64,000 bases of DNA from Polyangiaceae bacterium (GCA_019637265.1 JAHBVY010000001.1:248001-312000); one strand, 5' to 3'; positions 37,612 through 46,447 are shown, counted from the first letter of the stretch. Notes: generated by a model from the sequence alone, not told the origin. A program made the numbers and translations.

Positions 37612-38385
37612 ATGGGGCTCACGCAGGAGCTACTCGGTCCAGTGAATATTCAGTCGGAGATTGATGCGCTAGAACGACTCGCCGCGCTGGACGCGGTGCT
37701 GGCTCAGATCGCTGAGCAGCTCGCGGAGAAGCGAGAGGCCCTCCAGGCGCTGCTGACGGAGCGTGAGGCCCTCACCCAGCGCCTGACGCGCGACCGCTCG
37801 GCGGTGGCGGACATGGACCGTCAGCGCAGCGAGAGCGTCGGCGAGCTGCGCCAGATGAGCATGCAGGTGGAGCGCGCGCGCGAGAAGCTGGCGCGCTGCC
37901 GCACGGAGCGCGAGGCGAACGCGGTCCAGCGTGAGCTGGAGGAGATGCGCCAGCAGCAGCGCGACCGCGAGGTGGAGATCCAGAAGCTGGACAACCTGGG
38001 TGACCAAGCGCGCTCGGACATCGCCGCGACGGAGCAGAAGCTGGCGGAGCTGACGGAGCAGCTCGGCTCGACGGAGGGTGACACCAGCGCCGCCCTCGCC
38101 GATCTGGAGCAACGGCAGAGCGAGGCTCAGGGCGAGCGCCAAGGGGTGGTGAAGGGGATCAAGCCCCAGCTGTACCGGAAGTATGAGCTGATCCGGCAGC
38201 GCCGCGGCGGCGCGATCGCCAGCACGACGGACGGTAAGTGCTCGGCCTGTCACATCCTGCTGCCGCCGATGATGTTCCAGACGCTGCGGCGCGGGTCGGA
38301 CATGGATCAATGCCCGAGCTGTCAGCGCATCATCTACTTCAAGCCGCAGGTCGCCGCGGAGGCCGACGCCGAGTCCGAGGGCTGA
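37612..38385 (+). CDS. coiled-coil protein with C4 zinc ribbon (CdsZ/DUF164 type)
   Basis: 257 aa. Residues about 10-185 are a long coiled coil (LERLAALDAVLAQIAEQLAE, VQRELEEMRQQQRDREVEIQ). It is followed by YRKYELIRQRRGG and a zinc ribbon CSACHILLPP...CPSCQRIIYF. This is the widespread zf-RING_7/CdsZ family; in Chlamydia the relative is linked to type III secretion, but elsewhere the role is not defined. A GTG at 37642 (MNIQSEIDALERL) is an alternative start and fits family length better, with AGGAG upstream at a long spacing. The kinase gene follows after 3 nt, so the two are almost certainly co-translated. Confidence 0.85.
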   Translation: MGLTQELLGPVNIQSEIDALERLAALDAVLAQIAEQLAEKREALQALLTEREALTQRLTRDRSAVADMDRQRSESVGELRQMSMQVERAREKLARCRTEREANAVQRELEEMRQQQRDREVEIQKLDNLGDQARSDIAATEQKLAELTEQLGSTEGDTSAALADLEQRQSEAQGERQGVVKGIKPQLYRKYELIRQRRGGAIASTTDGKCSACHILLPPMMFQTLRRGSDMDQCPSCQRIIYFKPQVAAEADAESEG

Positions 38386-38388
38386 CCC

Positions 38389-39804
38389 GTGAAGGCGTGC
38401 CCAGTCTGTGGCCGGATGTACCCCGAGGACGCGGGGTTCTGTCCTGAAGACGGCTCACAGCTGGTGAACGCGACGCAGGCGCCGGTGGCGTCGAGCGATC
38501 AGGATCCGCGCATCGGTCAGGTGCTGTTCGGCCGCTACGAGGTGCGGCGGGTGGTGGCCGATGGTGGCATGGGGCGGGTGTACGAGGCGCTCGACCTGGT
38601 GGGTCGGCGTAACCTCGCGGTGAAGGTGCTGCACCAAGAGGTGGCGCGCGACGAGGTGTCCGTCGAGCGCTTCAAGCGCGAGTTCGAGGTGTCGTCGCTG
38701 TTGCCTCACGATCACATCGTGGAGGTGCTGGATTTCCAGCCGACGCCCGACGGCAGCTACGCCTTGATGATGGAGTTCCTCTACGGGGAGGAGCTGCGCG
38801 CCACCTTGAAGCGTGAGCGGAGCCTGCCGCCCGCGCGCATCGTGCGGATGCTGAGCCAGCTGGCGATCGGTCTGGACGCGGCGCACGCGCGCGATTTGGT
38901 GCACCGCGACCTGAAGCCCGACAACGTGTTCTTGTGCCAGACGCCGGTGGGCGACGTGGTGAAGATCCTGGATTTTGGCTCCGTGAAGGACAAGGCGGAC
39001 AACGCCAAGAAGCTCACGGTGATGGGGACCACCATCGGGTCGCCTTACTACATGGCGCCGGAGCAGGCGCAGGGGCTGGACACGTTGGACAGGCGCGCTG
39101 ACGTGTGGGCGCTGGCCGCGATGTTGTACGAATGCCTGACCGGTCAGGTGCCGTTCAAGGGCAGCAACGGGCCGAGCATCTTGCTCGAGATCTTGACCAA
39201 GGAGCCGCCGCCGCCGAGTCAGCTCGAGACCAAGTACCCGGCGCCGCCGGGGCTGGATCGCGTGCTAGCCAAGGCGCTGAAGAAGCAGGCGTCGCTGCGC
39301 ACGCCCACCGTGGGCGCGCTGGCGGACGCGGTGGGTCAGGCCTACGGCCTCGGCGGCAGCCACGTGGACTGGGCGCGGCAAGACGAGGCCCAGCTCGAGG
39401 CGAGCATCGCGGCGACGCTCCCCAGCTTGATGAGCCAAGCGGCGGCGCCGCCGCGGGACGCCGTGGACGACTTCTTCGGAGACAGCGACTCGCTGGCGGT
39501 GGATGACCCCTTGGCGTCGATGGATGCGGCGATGGCGGCGGCGCATCCCCAGGCGGCGCAGCATCTCCAGGCGGCGCAGCATCCCCAGGCGGCGCAGCGT
39601 CTTCAGGAAGCGCAGCCGGCGGCTCTGCACGCTCCGCTGCCCGGTCACCCAGGGCAGCAAGCGGGGCACCAGCCGTTCGCGCCGGGCTACGCCGACGAGG
39701 AGATCTTGGGGGTGCCCAAGCAGAGCAGCCTGCTGCTCCCGGTTGGCATCGTGGTGGTGGTGCTGCTCGTGGTGGCGGTGCTGGTGATCGTGTTCGCGCT
39801 GTGA
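38389..39804 (+). CDS. Ser/Thr protein kinase, zinc-ribbon N-terminus and C-terminal anchor
   Basis: 471 aa with a GTG start 3 nt after the preceding stop. An N-terminal zinc ribbon (CPVCGRMYPEDAGFCPEDG) precedes a Hanks-type kinase domain (about 48-310). It has glycine loop VVADGGMGRVYEA, lysine in LAVKVLH, catalytic loop HRDLKPDN (His172, Asp174), DFGSVKD (Asp195), GSPYYMAPEQ and DVWALAAMLYECLTG, so it is predicted active. An Ala/Gln/His low-complexity repeat (HPQAAQHLQAAQ) and a single transmembrane helix (LLLPVGIVVVVLLVVAVLVI) end the protein, so the kinase faces the cytoplasm and little or nothing is exported. Possible targets read by FHA domains are the proteins at 9130 and 25761; that link is inference. 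Confidence 0.93.
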   Translation: MKACPVCGRMYPEDAGFCPEDGSQLVNATQAPVASSDQDPRIGQVLFGRYEVRRVVADGGMGRVYEALDLVGRRNLAVKVLHQEVARDEVSVERFKREFEVSSLLPHDHIVEVLDFQPTPDGSYALMMEFLYGEELRATLKRERSLPPARIVRMLSQLAIGLDAAHARDLVHRDLKPDNVFLCQTPVGDVVKILDFGSVKDKADNAKKLTVMGTTIGSPYYMAPEQAQGLDTLDRRADVWALAAMLYECLTGQVPFKGSNGPSILLEILTKEPPPPSQLETKYPAPPGLDRVLAKALKKQASLRTPTVGALADAVGQAYGLGGSHVDWARQDEAQLEASIAATLPSLMSQAAAPPRDAVDDFFGDSDSLAVDDPLASMDAAMAAAHPQAAQHLQAAQHPQAAQRLQEAQPAALHAPLPGHPGQQAGHQPFAPGYADEEILGVPKQSSLLLPVGIVVVVLLVVAVLVIVFAL

Positions 39805-39917
39805 CGGCGATCGGAGCAGCGCCTGTGCTTCATCGCGTGACGGCTGGCCCCTCGACGATCGTCGACGCGCGTCGAGCGGGGTGTGCGGACTCAGCGGACT
39901 CAGCCGGCGCGGAGCGC

Positions 39918-39948
39918 TTGACAGGGCGGGGCGCGCCGCGCATATACG
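39918..39948 (+). promoter_or_regulatory. promoter of the second tRNA gene
   Basis: TTGACA (39918-39923) with CATATA (39941-39946, 17-bp spacer) or TATACG (39943-39948, 19-bp spacer). It lies 10 nt before the mature tRNA 5' end. Confidence 0.6.
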
Positions 39949-39957
39949 CGGGCCTTC

Positions 39958-40034
39958 GCTGAAGTAGCTCAGTTGGTTAGAGCAGGCGTTTCATACGCGC
40001 CGGGTCGGGGGTTCAAATCCCTCCTTCAGCACCA
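39958..40034 (+). tRNA. tRNA-Met(CAT), elongator type
   Basis: 77 nt including encoded CCA. Acceptor GCTGAAG/CTTCAGC is perfect; D stem GCTC/GAGC; anticodon stem GGCGT/GCGCC with loop TTCATAC; T stem GGGGG/CCCTC with TTCAAAT. G1-C72 pairing and lack of the GGG/CCC anticodon-stem signature argue against an initiator. Confidence 0.93.
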
Positions 40035-40064
40035 AGACGGGGGTGGTACCGCGGTGCGGTGATT

Positions 40065-40276
40065 GCGGGCGGGTTTGAAACCCGCCCCTACGAGAGCAGT
40101 TTAGCTGACGGTGTGTTTGGCTGAGCGAGCTTGGTGCGGGCGGGTTTGAAGCCGCCCCCATGAGAGCAGTTTAGCTGACGGTGTGTTTGGCTGAGCGAGC
40201 TTGGTGCGGGCGGGTTTGAAAGCCGCCCCCATGAGAGCAGTTTAGCTGACGGTGTGCTCGGCTGAGCGAGCTTGGT
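40065..40276. repeat. three tandem 70-71-bp repeats headed by a REP palindrome
   Basis: Units 40065-40135, 40136-40205 and 40206-40276. Each starts GCGGGCGGGTTTGAA and ends with GACGGTGTG...GCGAGCTTGGT. Only the first keeps the perfect palindrome GGGCGGG-TTTGAAA-CCCGCCC; the others have lost or gained bases in its right arm. The element is related to 33100-33120. It lies between a tRNA and a convergent gene. Confidence 0.85.
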
Positions 40277-40295
40277 GCGGGCTTACCGGCGCTGC

Positions 40296-42917
40296 TCAGC
40301 CGCAGGTGCCGTCGGGCTGACACCGTTGCCCAGCGGTGCAGCTCATGACGCCGCACGAGCAGGAGCCCGACGAGCAGGTGCCGGGGCTACCCGCGTTGCA
40401 GTCCGCGTTGCCGTCGCACACGCAGCCACCCGAGGCGCAGGCGAAGCCCGGCGGGCAGTGACGCCCGCAGGCGCCGCAGTGGGCTGGGTCGCTGTTCAGG
40501 TTGGCGCAGCCGTGACCGCAGCAGGTCTGGCCCGCTGAGCAAGCCGCGCCGCCGTTGCAGCTGCATTTGCTCTGAAGCGAGCCATCCGCTACGCACACCT
40601 CGCCCCGCTGGCACAGCTGATCGTCGCCCACCAGCCGATCGCAGCGGCAGGAGCCGTTACTCCGGCATGTGCCGCGGTTGCCGCAGTCGCCGTTGTCGTT
40701 GCAGACACACTGGGTGCTGAGGCACACGAAGCCACTGGGGCAAGCGTTGCCGCAGCTGCCGCAAGTGGCAGGCGTGGAGTTCACGTTGAGCTCGCAGCCA
40801 TCGTCGGCGCCAGGAGCGCCGGGCACCTGACAGTTCGCGAAGCCGAGGTTGCAGCTGCTGTCGCAGCTACCCCCGGTGCACTGCTTGGACGCCACGCCCG
40901 AGTCACCGCAGGCGCGCCCGCAGGCGCCGCAGTGGCCCGTGTCCGTGAGCACGTCGATCTCACAGCCGTCATCGGGCTGGGGCGCGGCGGGGGAGCCGCA
41001 GTTGCCACGGCCGGCTTGGCAGCTGGGGTTACAAACCCCGGCACCGCAGCTGGTGCTGGTGGCGCCGGCCGTCGAGCAGGCGCGCCCGCAGGCGCCGCAG
41101 TTGGCGGCGTCGGACAGCAGCGTGACCTCGCAACCATCGTCGCCCGCGGGCCAGGTCGGTGTCGCGCAGTCGCCGAAGCCAGCGGCGCAGGTGGGCGCGC
41201 AGCTGCCCGCGGTGCACCCGCGGCTCGCCGCCCCGGAGCCGCTGCAGGCTCGGCCGCAGCCACCGCAGTGGTCAGGATCCGTGGCGAATGAGCTCTCGCA
41301 GCCGTCGTCGGCGACGGGGAAGGGCGGCTGCTCGCAGTCGCCACGGCCTGCTTGGCAGCTGGGGTTGCAGAGACCCTCAGCGCAGCTGACCGAGGTGGCG
41401 CCGGTGGTGGAGCAAGCCCGGCCGCAGCCGCCGCAGTTCGAGACGTTGGTGCGAAGATCCACCTCACAGCCGTTGTCGGGCTGGGGGGCCGGCGGCTGGG
41501 AGCAGTTGCCCAAGGTGCCGGTGCAGGTGGAGGTGCAGACCCCGGAGTTGCAGCTCCGCGCCGCCACGCCGGTGGTGGAGCAGGCGCGGCCACAGGCGCC
41601 GCAGTTGTCCACGTCGGTCCCGAGCGGCGTCTCGCAGCCGTTGTCCGCGCCGGGGGGCGGCGGAGTGGTGCAGTCGCCGAAGCCGGGCGCGCAGGTGGGC
41701 GCGCACAGACCCGCGGAGCAGCTGCGCGCGGTGGTGCCCGCGGTGGAGCAGGTGCGGCCGCAGGCGCCGCAGTGATCGGGGTTGGTCAGGAGGTTGATCT
41801 CGCAGCCATCGTCCGGCTGCGGGGCGATCGGTGTCTGGCAGTCAGCGCGCCCGGCGGCGCAGCTCGGCTGGCAGCTGCCGGCGGTGCAGGTGCGTGACAG
41901 CGCGCCGGAGCCCGAGCAGGCGCGATTGCAGGAGCCACAATGGTCAGGATCCGTGGTGAGGTTGCGCTCGCAGCCGTTGGTCGGGTCGCCATCGCAGTCG
42001 GCGAAGCCCGGGTTGCAGCTCCCGATGCGACACTCACCCGCGGTGCAGGTGCCCGTCGCGTTGGGTGGCGCGCAGGCGCTGCCGCAGAAGCCGCAGTGCG
42101 CGAGCGAGGTCATCAGGTTGACGTCGCACCCGGTGCCGCTGCAATCACCCCAACCCGCCGGGCAGCTCGAGATCACGCACTGACCCGCGTTGCAGGTCCA
42201 GTTACCCGCCTGGTCGAAGCAGTCGTTGTCGCAGGCGCCGCACGCGCGTGGGTTGGCGCCGGTGTTCACCTCACAGCCGTTGGTCGGGTCGCCATCGCAG
42301 TCGGTGTAGCCCGGCTGGCAGGACGCCACTTGGCAGGTGCCCGCTTCGCACCTCGCGGTGGCGTTCGGCAGCGAGCAGGCGCGCGAGCAGGCTCCGCACT
42401 GGAGCGGGTCCGTCCCGGTGTCCACCTCACAGCCGTCGCTGCTGTCGCCGTTACAGTCAGTGAAGCTGCCTTCACAGCTGCTGATGGCGCAGCGCGAGCC
42501 CTCGCACGCGGCCGTGGCGTGATCGAGCGCGCAAGGAGCGCAGCCCGTGCTCCCGCAGCCATACGCAGGATCCGTGAGCGAGACGCAGTCATTGCCACAG
42601 GCCTTGGTGCCGTCCCCGCACTCCGTCCCCCCGGTGCCGCCGGTGCCCGCCACGCCGCCGCTGCCCGCCGCGCCGCCGCTCGGCCCACCGCCGGTGGCGC
42701 CGCTGCCAGCCGCTCCACCGCTGGCGCCGCTGCCCGCGGTGCCCGCCGACGCGTCGAGGGTGCCCCCCACGCCCCCGCTGCCACCCAGCTGGAACAAGTC
42801 GAAATCCTGGGTGCAGCCGAGCGCCAGCCAGGCGCCCAGGGTCGCGACCCAGGCCCCTGCGAGCGCGCGGCTCACTCCGTGCGCCTTGGGGTACGGAGTG
42901 CGGCTCGTGTGTGTCAT
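40296..42917 (-). CDS. large cysteine-rich repeat lipoprotein
   Basis: An 873-aa lipoprotein (signal ending LGAWLALGC, then a Gly/Ser/Ala-rich linker). It carries about 11-12 repeats of roughly 50-60 aa with the pattern C-x-x-G-x-x-D-C...DGCE...T...CG-x-CGRACS, e.g. GYTDCDGDPTNGCEVNTGAN and CGACGRACSTTG. The final 150 residues switch to shorter EGF-like Cys motifs (CVCNDNGDCGNRGTC, CSCNGGAACSAGQTCC). All Cys are probably disulfide-bonded outside the cytoplasm, forming a long surface stalk or adhesin-like rod. The gene is translationally coupled to the TPR/TM gene upstream (stop and start overlap, TGATG). A shorter homologue is at 47401-48996. Function unknown. Confidence 0.88.
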   Translation of the reverse strand: MTHTSRTPYPKAHGVSRALAGAWVATLGAWLALGCTQDFDLFQLGGSGGVGGTLDASAGTAGSGASGGAAGSGATGGGPSGGAAGSGGVAGTGGTGGTECGDGTKACGNDCVSLTDPAYGCGSTGCAPCALDHATAACEGSRCAISSCEGSFTDCNGDSSDGCEVDTGTDPLQCGACSRACSLPNATARCEAGTCQVASCQPGYTDCDGDPTNGCEVNTGANPRACGACDNDCFDQAGNWTCNAGQCVISSCPAGWGDCSGTGCDVNLMTSLAHCGFCGSACAPPNATGTCTAGECRIGSCNPGFADCDGDPTNGCERNLTTDPDHCGSCNRACSGSGALSRTCTAGSCQPSCAAGRADCQTPIAPQPDDGCEINLLTNPDHCGACGRTCSTAGTTARSCSAGLCAPTCAPGFGDCTTPPPPGADNGCETPLGTDVDNCGACGRACSTTGVAARSCNSGVCTSTCTGTLGNCSQPPAPQPDNGCEVDLRTNVSNCGGCGRACSTTGATSVSCAEGLCNPSCQAGRGDCEQPPFPVADDGCESSFATDPDHCGGCGRACSGSGAASRGCTAGSCAPTCAAGFGDCATPTWPAGDDGCEVTLLSDAANCGACGRACSTAGATSTSCGAGVCNPSCQAGRGNCGSPAAPQPDDGCEIDVLTDTGHCGACGRACGDSGVASKQCTGGSCDSSCNLGFANCQVPGAPGADDGCELNVNSTPATCGSCGNACPSGFVCLSTQCVCNDNGDCGNRGTCRSNGSCRCDRLVGDDQLCQRGEVCVADGSLQSKCSCNGGAACSAGQTCCGHGCANLNSDPAHCGACGRHCPPGFACASGGCVCDGNADCNAGSPGTCSSGSCSCGVMSCTAGQRCQPDGTCG

Positions 42918-44005
42918 CAGAAGCTCCCCTGATAGCTCAGCGAGCCCGCGCCAATCGTCAGCTGGTGGCCCTTGGGTGCGCCGGCTCGTGCGCTGCGGGG
43001 CGCCTCCGCGCCGCTGCTGGCGTCGAGGAAGTAAAAGACAGCGGCGCTCACTAGCCCCACGACGCCGACGCCGAGCCCCACGTTGGCGATCGTCTGCTCG
43101 CGGCGCCCGCGATCGATGGTGCTCGCATAGCCCGCGTCGCAGTGATGGTCAGGGCACTGGTCTTCGAGCTCCCCGTAGGTGCTCTGGCTCATCAAGCCCG
43201 CCACCCCAAAGGTGAGCAGGCCCACGCCGGCGACGCCCGCCGCGATGTAGCTGAGCTCCCGGTAGGGGAGCGGCGCCGCGTCGCGGGGGCCGGTGGGTCG
43301 CTCTTCTCCTGGGGTGGAGCCCTCGGCTCCGGCGCCTGCTTTGAGCCAGGGGATCACCTCTTGCGGCCCCTCCTCCGCGCTGGACACGTCGAGGGTGACG
43401 GTGAGCAGCTCGCCGCGGCGAGCTTCGACGGCGCGCCAAGCGCGCCGCCCACCGGGGAGGCGACCCACCACGTGCACCACCCCAGGGCTCACGGCGACGC
43501 CGCTCCAGAGCTGCGGCAAGACCTTGCGGTCCCCTACCCATAGCTCCGTCACCGTGCCGCCGGTGACCTCCAGGTTGAGCGCCGCCACCTGGGGGCGCAG
43601 CTCCGCGAGCTCGGCCTCGGCGGCGTCACGCGCCGCTGCGTAGCGCGGCGCCCGCGCCGCGAGGTGCCCCGCGTCGCGCAGCGTCTGCGCCATCTGCTCG
43701 AACGCTCGGTCGGTGTCGCCCGCATCGCGGAGCGCGCGCGCGAGCATCAGCCGCGCGTTCGGGCTCGAGACGATGGCGAGCGAGCGCTCGAACGCGTTGG
43801 CCGCCGCTTCGAACTGACGCTCCTGGAACCGCGCCACGCCCTCGGCGTAGGCGGCCTGAGCGTCTTTCAGCTCGTCTTGCGAGGCGCGCTCGGGCGTCAC
43901 ACCCTCTGCCTGGGCGCTGGGGGTGAGCAAGCAGCACGAGAGCGCTAGCGCGGTGGCGGCGAGCGTTCGGCGGGCGCCGCGCGGCGGGGCAGATGGGATC
44001 CTCAT
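42917..44005 (-). CDS. TPR protein with beta domain and two C-terminal membrane helices
   Basis: 362 aa. A signal peptide (cleavage after SAQA, near residue 33) is followed by TPR-like helices (about 38-120: AYAEGVARFQERQFEAAANA), a PEGA-like beta segment (about 140-205), a linker, and helices at about 250-270 and 308-328. A loop between the helices has two Cys (CPDHHCDAGY). The C-terminus is SLSYQGSF. The architecture is the same as the protein at 27071-28231. It overlaps by one base the Cys-rich lipoprotein gene downstream, so the two are probably made together and may form one envelope structure. The start at 44005 opens the signal peptide cleanly. Confidence 0.8.
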   Translation of the reverse strand: MRIPSAPPRGARRTLAATALALSCCLLTPSAQAEGVTPERASQDELKDAQAAYAEGVARFQERQFEAAANAFERSLAIVSSPNARLMLARALRDAGDTDRAFEQMAQTLRDAGHLAARAPRYAAARDAAEAELAELRPQVAALNLEVTGGTVTELWVGDRKVLPQLWSGVAVSPGVVHVVGRLPGGRRAWRAVEARRGELLTVTLDVSSAEEGPQEVIPWLKAGAGAEGSTPGEERPTGPRDAAPLPYRELSYIAAGVAGVGLLTFGVAGLMSQSTYGELEDQCPDHHCDAGYASTIDRGRREQTIANVGLGVGVVGLVSAAVFYFLDASSGAEAPRSARAGAPKGHQLTIGAGSLSYQGSF

Positions 44006-44081
44006 CGTGGCAGGGCCGATGGTGCCACAATCCGCCCCGCCGACACAGCTGTCGTCGACCGCCGTTCAATCGGCCGTGAGG

Positions 44082-44837
44082 ATGACCTCCCTGTCCAGAT
44101 CGGCGGTCCAGCTGGTGTCATGGACGCCGCTTGGCTATAAACGGGGGGTGGGTCAGGAGCGATCGGAGCCTGAGGGGGGAACCCAAGCGGGGCCTGACTC
44201 CGCCCGGGTGCGGACGGAGCCCCACTCACCGCCGTCCGCTGGCTCCGACTCGGCGCCTCCCGATGCGCCGAGCGTGGTGGTGCTCGAGGCGGCCTCGCAG
44301 CAATACAGCGCCGAGTGGGCCGAGCCCACGGTGGTCTCGCGGCGGCGCGTGTCGCCCACCTCGCGGCTCGTCGCCCCGAGCTCGCCGGATCTCACCGTCC
44401 CCACGCGCTCTTACACCGGGTACGTGGTGTGGGGCGTGGTGGCGCTGTTGGCGTTCGGGCTCGGCGGCTTGATCAACCACCTGCGCGACAAGCCGAGCGA
44501 GCAGGCGTTGACCTCACCGGGCCAGGTGGCACCCGCCGCCGAGTCGCAGCTGGCGGCGCCCACCGGTGAGCCGCAGGCAGCTCCGGCGGACACGGGTGCC
44601 GCAGCCCAGGCGGAGGCGTCCGAGGAGCCCGCGCAGCTGGACGAGCTCCCCAAGGAGGTGGCGCGGCCCGTGGCCAAGGCGGCTCCTGCCAACCCCACGC
44701 CCGCGGCGAGCCCCACACCCGCGGCGAGCCCCACACCCGCGAAGACCGCGCCCGCGGCGAGCCCAACGCCCGTCGCCGGTCCCGCGCCCAAGCCGGCGGC
44801 GAGCCCCGCGCCGGTGATGATCCCTGACGGGATCTAG
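44082..44837 (+). CDS. single-pass membrane protein with disordered tails
   Basis: An N-terminal disordered Ser/Pro/Glu region precedes one transmembrane helix (YVVWGVVALLAFGLGGLI) followed by a Pro/Ala/Thr tail with ASPTPAASPTPA repeats ending MIPDGI. No signal peptide, so N-in topology is likely. The frame is open further upstream but that part is antisense to the neighbouring gene. The ATG at 44082 and the GTG at 44148 (just after TATAAA) are the plausible starts. About 230-250 aa. No recognised family. It resembles in style, though not in sequence, the protein at 28328-29659. Confidence 0.6.
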   Translation: MTSLSRSAVQLVSWTPLGYKRGVGQERSEPEGGTQAGPDSARVRTEPHSPPSAGSDSAPPDAPSVVVLEAASQQYSAEWAEPTVVSRRRVSPTSRLVAPSSPDLTVPTRSYTGYVVWGVVALLAFGLGGLINHLRDKPSEQALTSPGQVAPAAESQLAAPTGEPQAAPADTGAAAQAEASEEPAQLDELPKEVARPVAKAAPANPTPAASPTPAASPTPAKTAPAASPTPVAGPAPKPAASPAPVMIPDGI

Positions 44838-44941
44838 TTGCCTGAGTTGGAGCACGACAACGGTGAACCGTTGTTTGCGCTAGCACTGGTCAGGTTCGCT
44901 GATTTGGGGCGCTGCTGACAGCATTCGTCAGCTTCACGGAC

Positions 44942-46417
44942 TTACCAGCGGCGGCCGGCGGGGGCGTTTCGGAGCGGCACCAGGTCCCCGCTGTGCGGTG
45001 TGTTGGGGATGCGCTCCGAGACGCTGAAGTAGAGCTGCTTCATGCGCTCGAAGCGCGGTTTGTCAGCCACCAAGTCCCTCCGTTCGCCGGGGTCTGCCAC
45101 CACGTCGAACAGCAAGAAGCCGCGATCGTCCCCGGTGACGATCAGCTTGAGCGGGCCGTCGATCAGCGCGCGCCGACGGTCTTGCAAGGGGTCCCGCGTG
45201 ACCTCGCAGAGCACGGGGCGCGGCGTCGGCGTGGCGCCAGCGAGCTCCGCCGTGAGGCTGTGGCCGCGCATGCCTTGGCCTGGCGGGTGACCCATCAACG
45301 CGAGGATGGTGGGGGCGAGGTCGATGTGGCTGCGTGGGGTGTCGATGCGGCGTGCTGCGGCGCCGGGCACGCGGATCATCAGCGGCACCCGGATCAGCTC
45401 CTCCCACAGCTCGTAGCCGTGCTTCAGGTGGCCGTGCTCACCGAAGGACTCTCCATGATCCGCGCTCAAGATCACCACGGTGTCCTCCTCGCCGCCGGTC
45501 TCGTCCAGCCAGTCGATGAGCTCGCCCAGGTGGCGGTCCGTGTGGTGTACCTCGGCGTCGTACAGGTCGCGCGGCTTGTTGCCGAAGTGCGCGCCGCCGC
45601 GGTGCGGGACGTACGGGCTGTGGGGGTCCATGTAGTGGACGTAGCCGAAGAACGGCTGCCCGGTCCGCTCCCGCTCGGCGCGCCCCTTCGTGATCTGCTC
45701 CTTCGCGAGGGAGGTCAGCTTTTCTGATGTGATGTTGGAGTGCGAGGTGTTCATCAAGAAGGTGCCGGGGAGCACCTGGTGATCGGTGACGCCCTGATTC
45801 AGCCCGCTCGTGGGGAAGAAGTAGGCGTGCGCGAAGGCGCCGAAGCTGTGGCTGCCTCGATCGGTCAGTCGCTCTGCCAAGAACAGGTTGTCCGGGTGCC
45901 AGCGCGTGAAGAAGTGCCCGTCGCGCACCATGGCGGAGGGGTAGTCGCTCGCGAGCAGCGCCGCGACCGAGCGCGCGGTGGTGCTGGAGACGCTGTAGGC
46001 GCGGGTGTAGCTCACCGAGCGCGCCTCGAAGCGCGTCATCCAGGGGGCGATGTCTCGCGGGTAGCCCGCCCAGGGCATGTCGGCGCGCAGGCTATCGATG
46101 AGCACCAGGAGCACGTTGAAGCGGGGGGAGGGCAGGGGGTTTGGCAAGGCACCGCTCGGCGCCGCGCCCGCGTGAGCGGCGCTGCCCACCGGCGGGCTCG
46201 CGCCCGCCGCCATACCGTCAGCTACACTGCCAAGTGCGCTCGCGGGCGCGGCTGGAGGCTCGTCCAGCGCGCCAGTCGCCGTGGCGCGCCGCTCGCTGCA
46301 CCCGACCAGTGAGGCTGATGAAAAGAGCAAGCTGATGGCGAGGGCCGCGCGCTTCGTCGATGGGGTGCGTGGACCGCTCTTCGTCAGTTGAAGTGACTTG
46401 AAGCGGGGCGGCGCCAT
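44942..46417 (-). CDS. sulfatase-superfamily lipoprotein lacking the formylglycine motif
   Basis: 491 aa from ATG 46417, with a lipoprotein signal (LLFSSASLVGC). An Ala/Pro linker precedes an alkaline-phosphatase/sulfatase fold: VLLVLIDSLRADM (metal Asp), FFGYVHYMDPHSPYVPH, VVILSADHGESFGEHGHLKH (metal Asp/His), VPLMIRVPG and SHIDLAPTILALMG. At the nucleophile, true sulfatases have C/S-x-P-S-R; here the sequence is SSTTARS (Ser144-Arg149 region). So no formylglycine can form, and Ser or Thr would be the nucleophile, as in phosphoglycerol- or phosphoethanolamine-transferase relatives. The likely location is the cell envelope, acting on an envelope or extracellular ester. Substrate unknown. Confidence 0.85.
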   Translation of the reverse strand: MAPPRFKSLQLTKSGPRTPSTKRAALAISLLFSSASLVGCSERRATATGALDEPPAAPASALGSVADGMAAGASPPVGSAAHAGAAPSGALPNPLPSPRFNVLLVLIDSLRADMPWAGYPRDIAPWMTRFEARSVSYTRAYSVSSTTARSVAALLASDYPSAMVRDGHFFTRWHPDNLFLAERLTDRGSHSFGAFAHAYFFPTSGLNQGVTDHQVLPGTFLMNTSHSNITSEKLTSLAKEQITKGRAERERTGQPFFGYVHYMDPHSPYVPHRGGAHFGNKPRDLYDAEVHHTDRHLGELIDWLDETGGEEDTVVILSADHGESFGEHGHLKHGYELWEELIRVPLMIRVPGAAARRIDTPRSHIDLAPTILALMGHPPGQGMRGHSLTAELAGATPTPRPVLCEVTRDPLQDRRRALIDGPLKLIVTGDDRGFLLFDVVADPGERRDLVADKPRFERMKQLYFSVSERIPNTPHSGDLVPLRNAPAGRRW

Positions 46418-46447
46418 GACGTCGCGTGCGGCAGCTGCCAAACCCCC

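Noticed and set aside
39958..40034. Initiator tRNA-fMet
   Set aside because: The acceptor has a G1-C72 pair and the anticodon stem lacks the three G-C pairs of initiators.
36336..46417. FGE plus sulfatase functional pair
   Set aside because: The FGE-like protein lacks the two-Cys active site and the sulfatase-fold protein lacks C/S-x-P-S-R.
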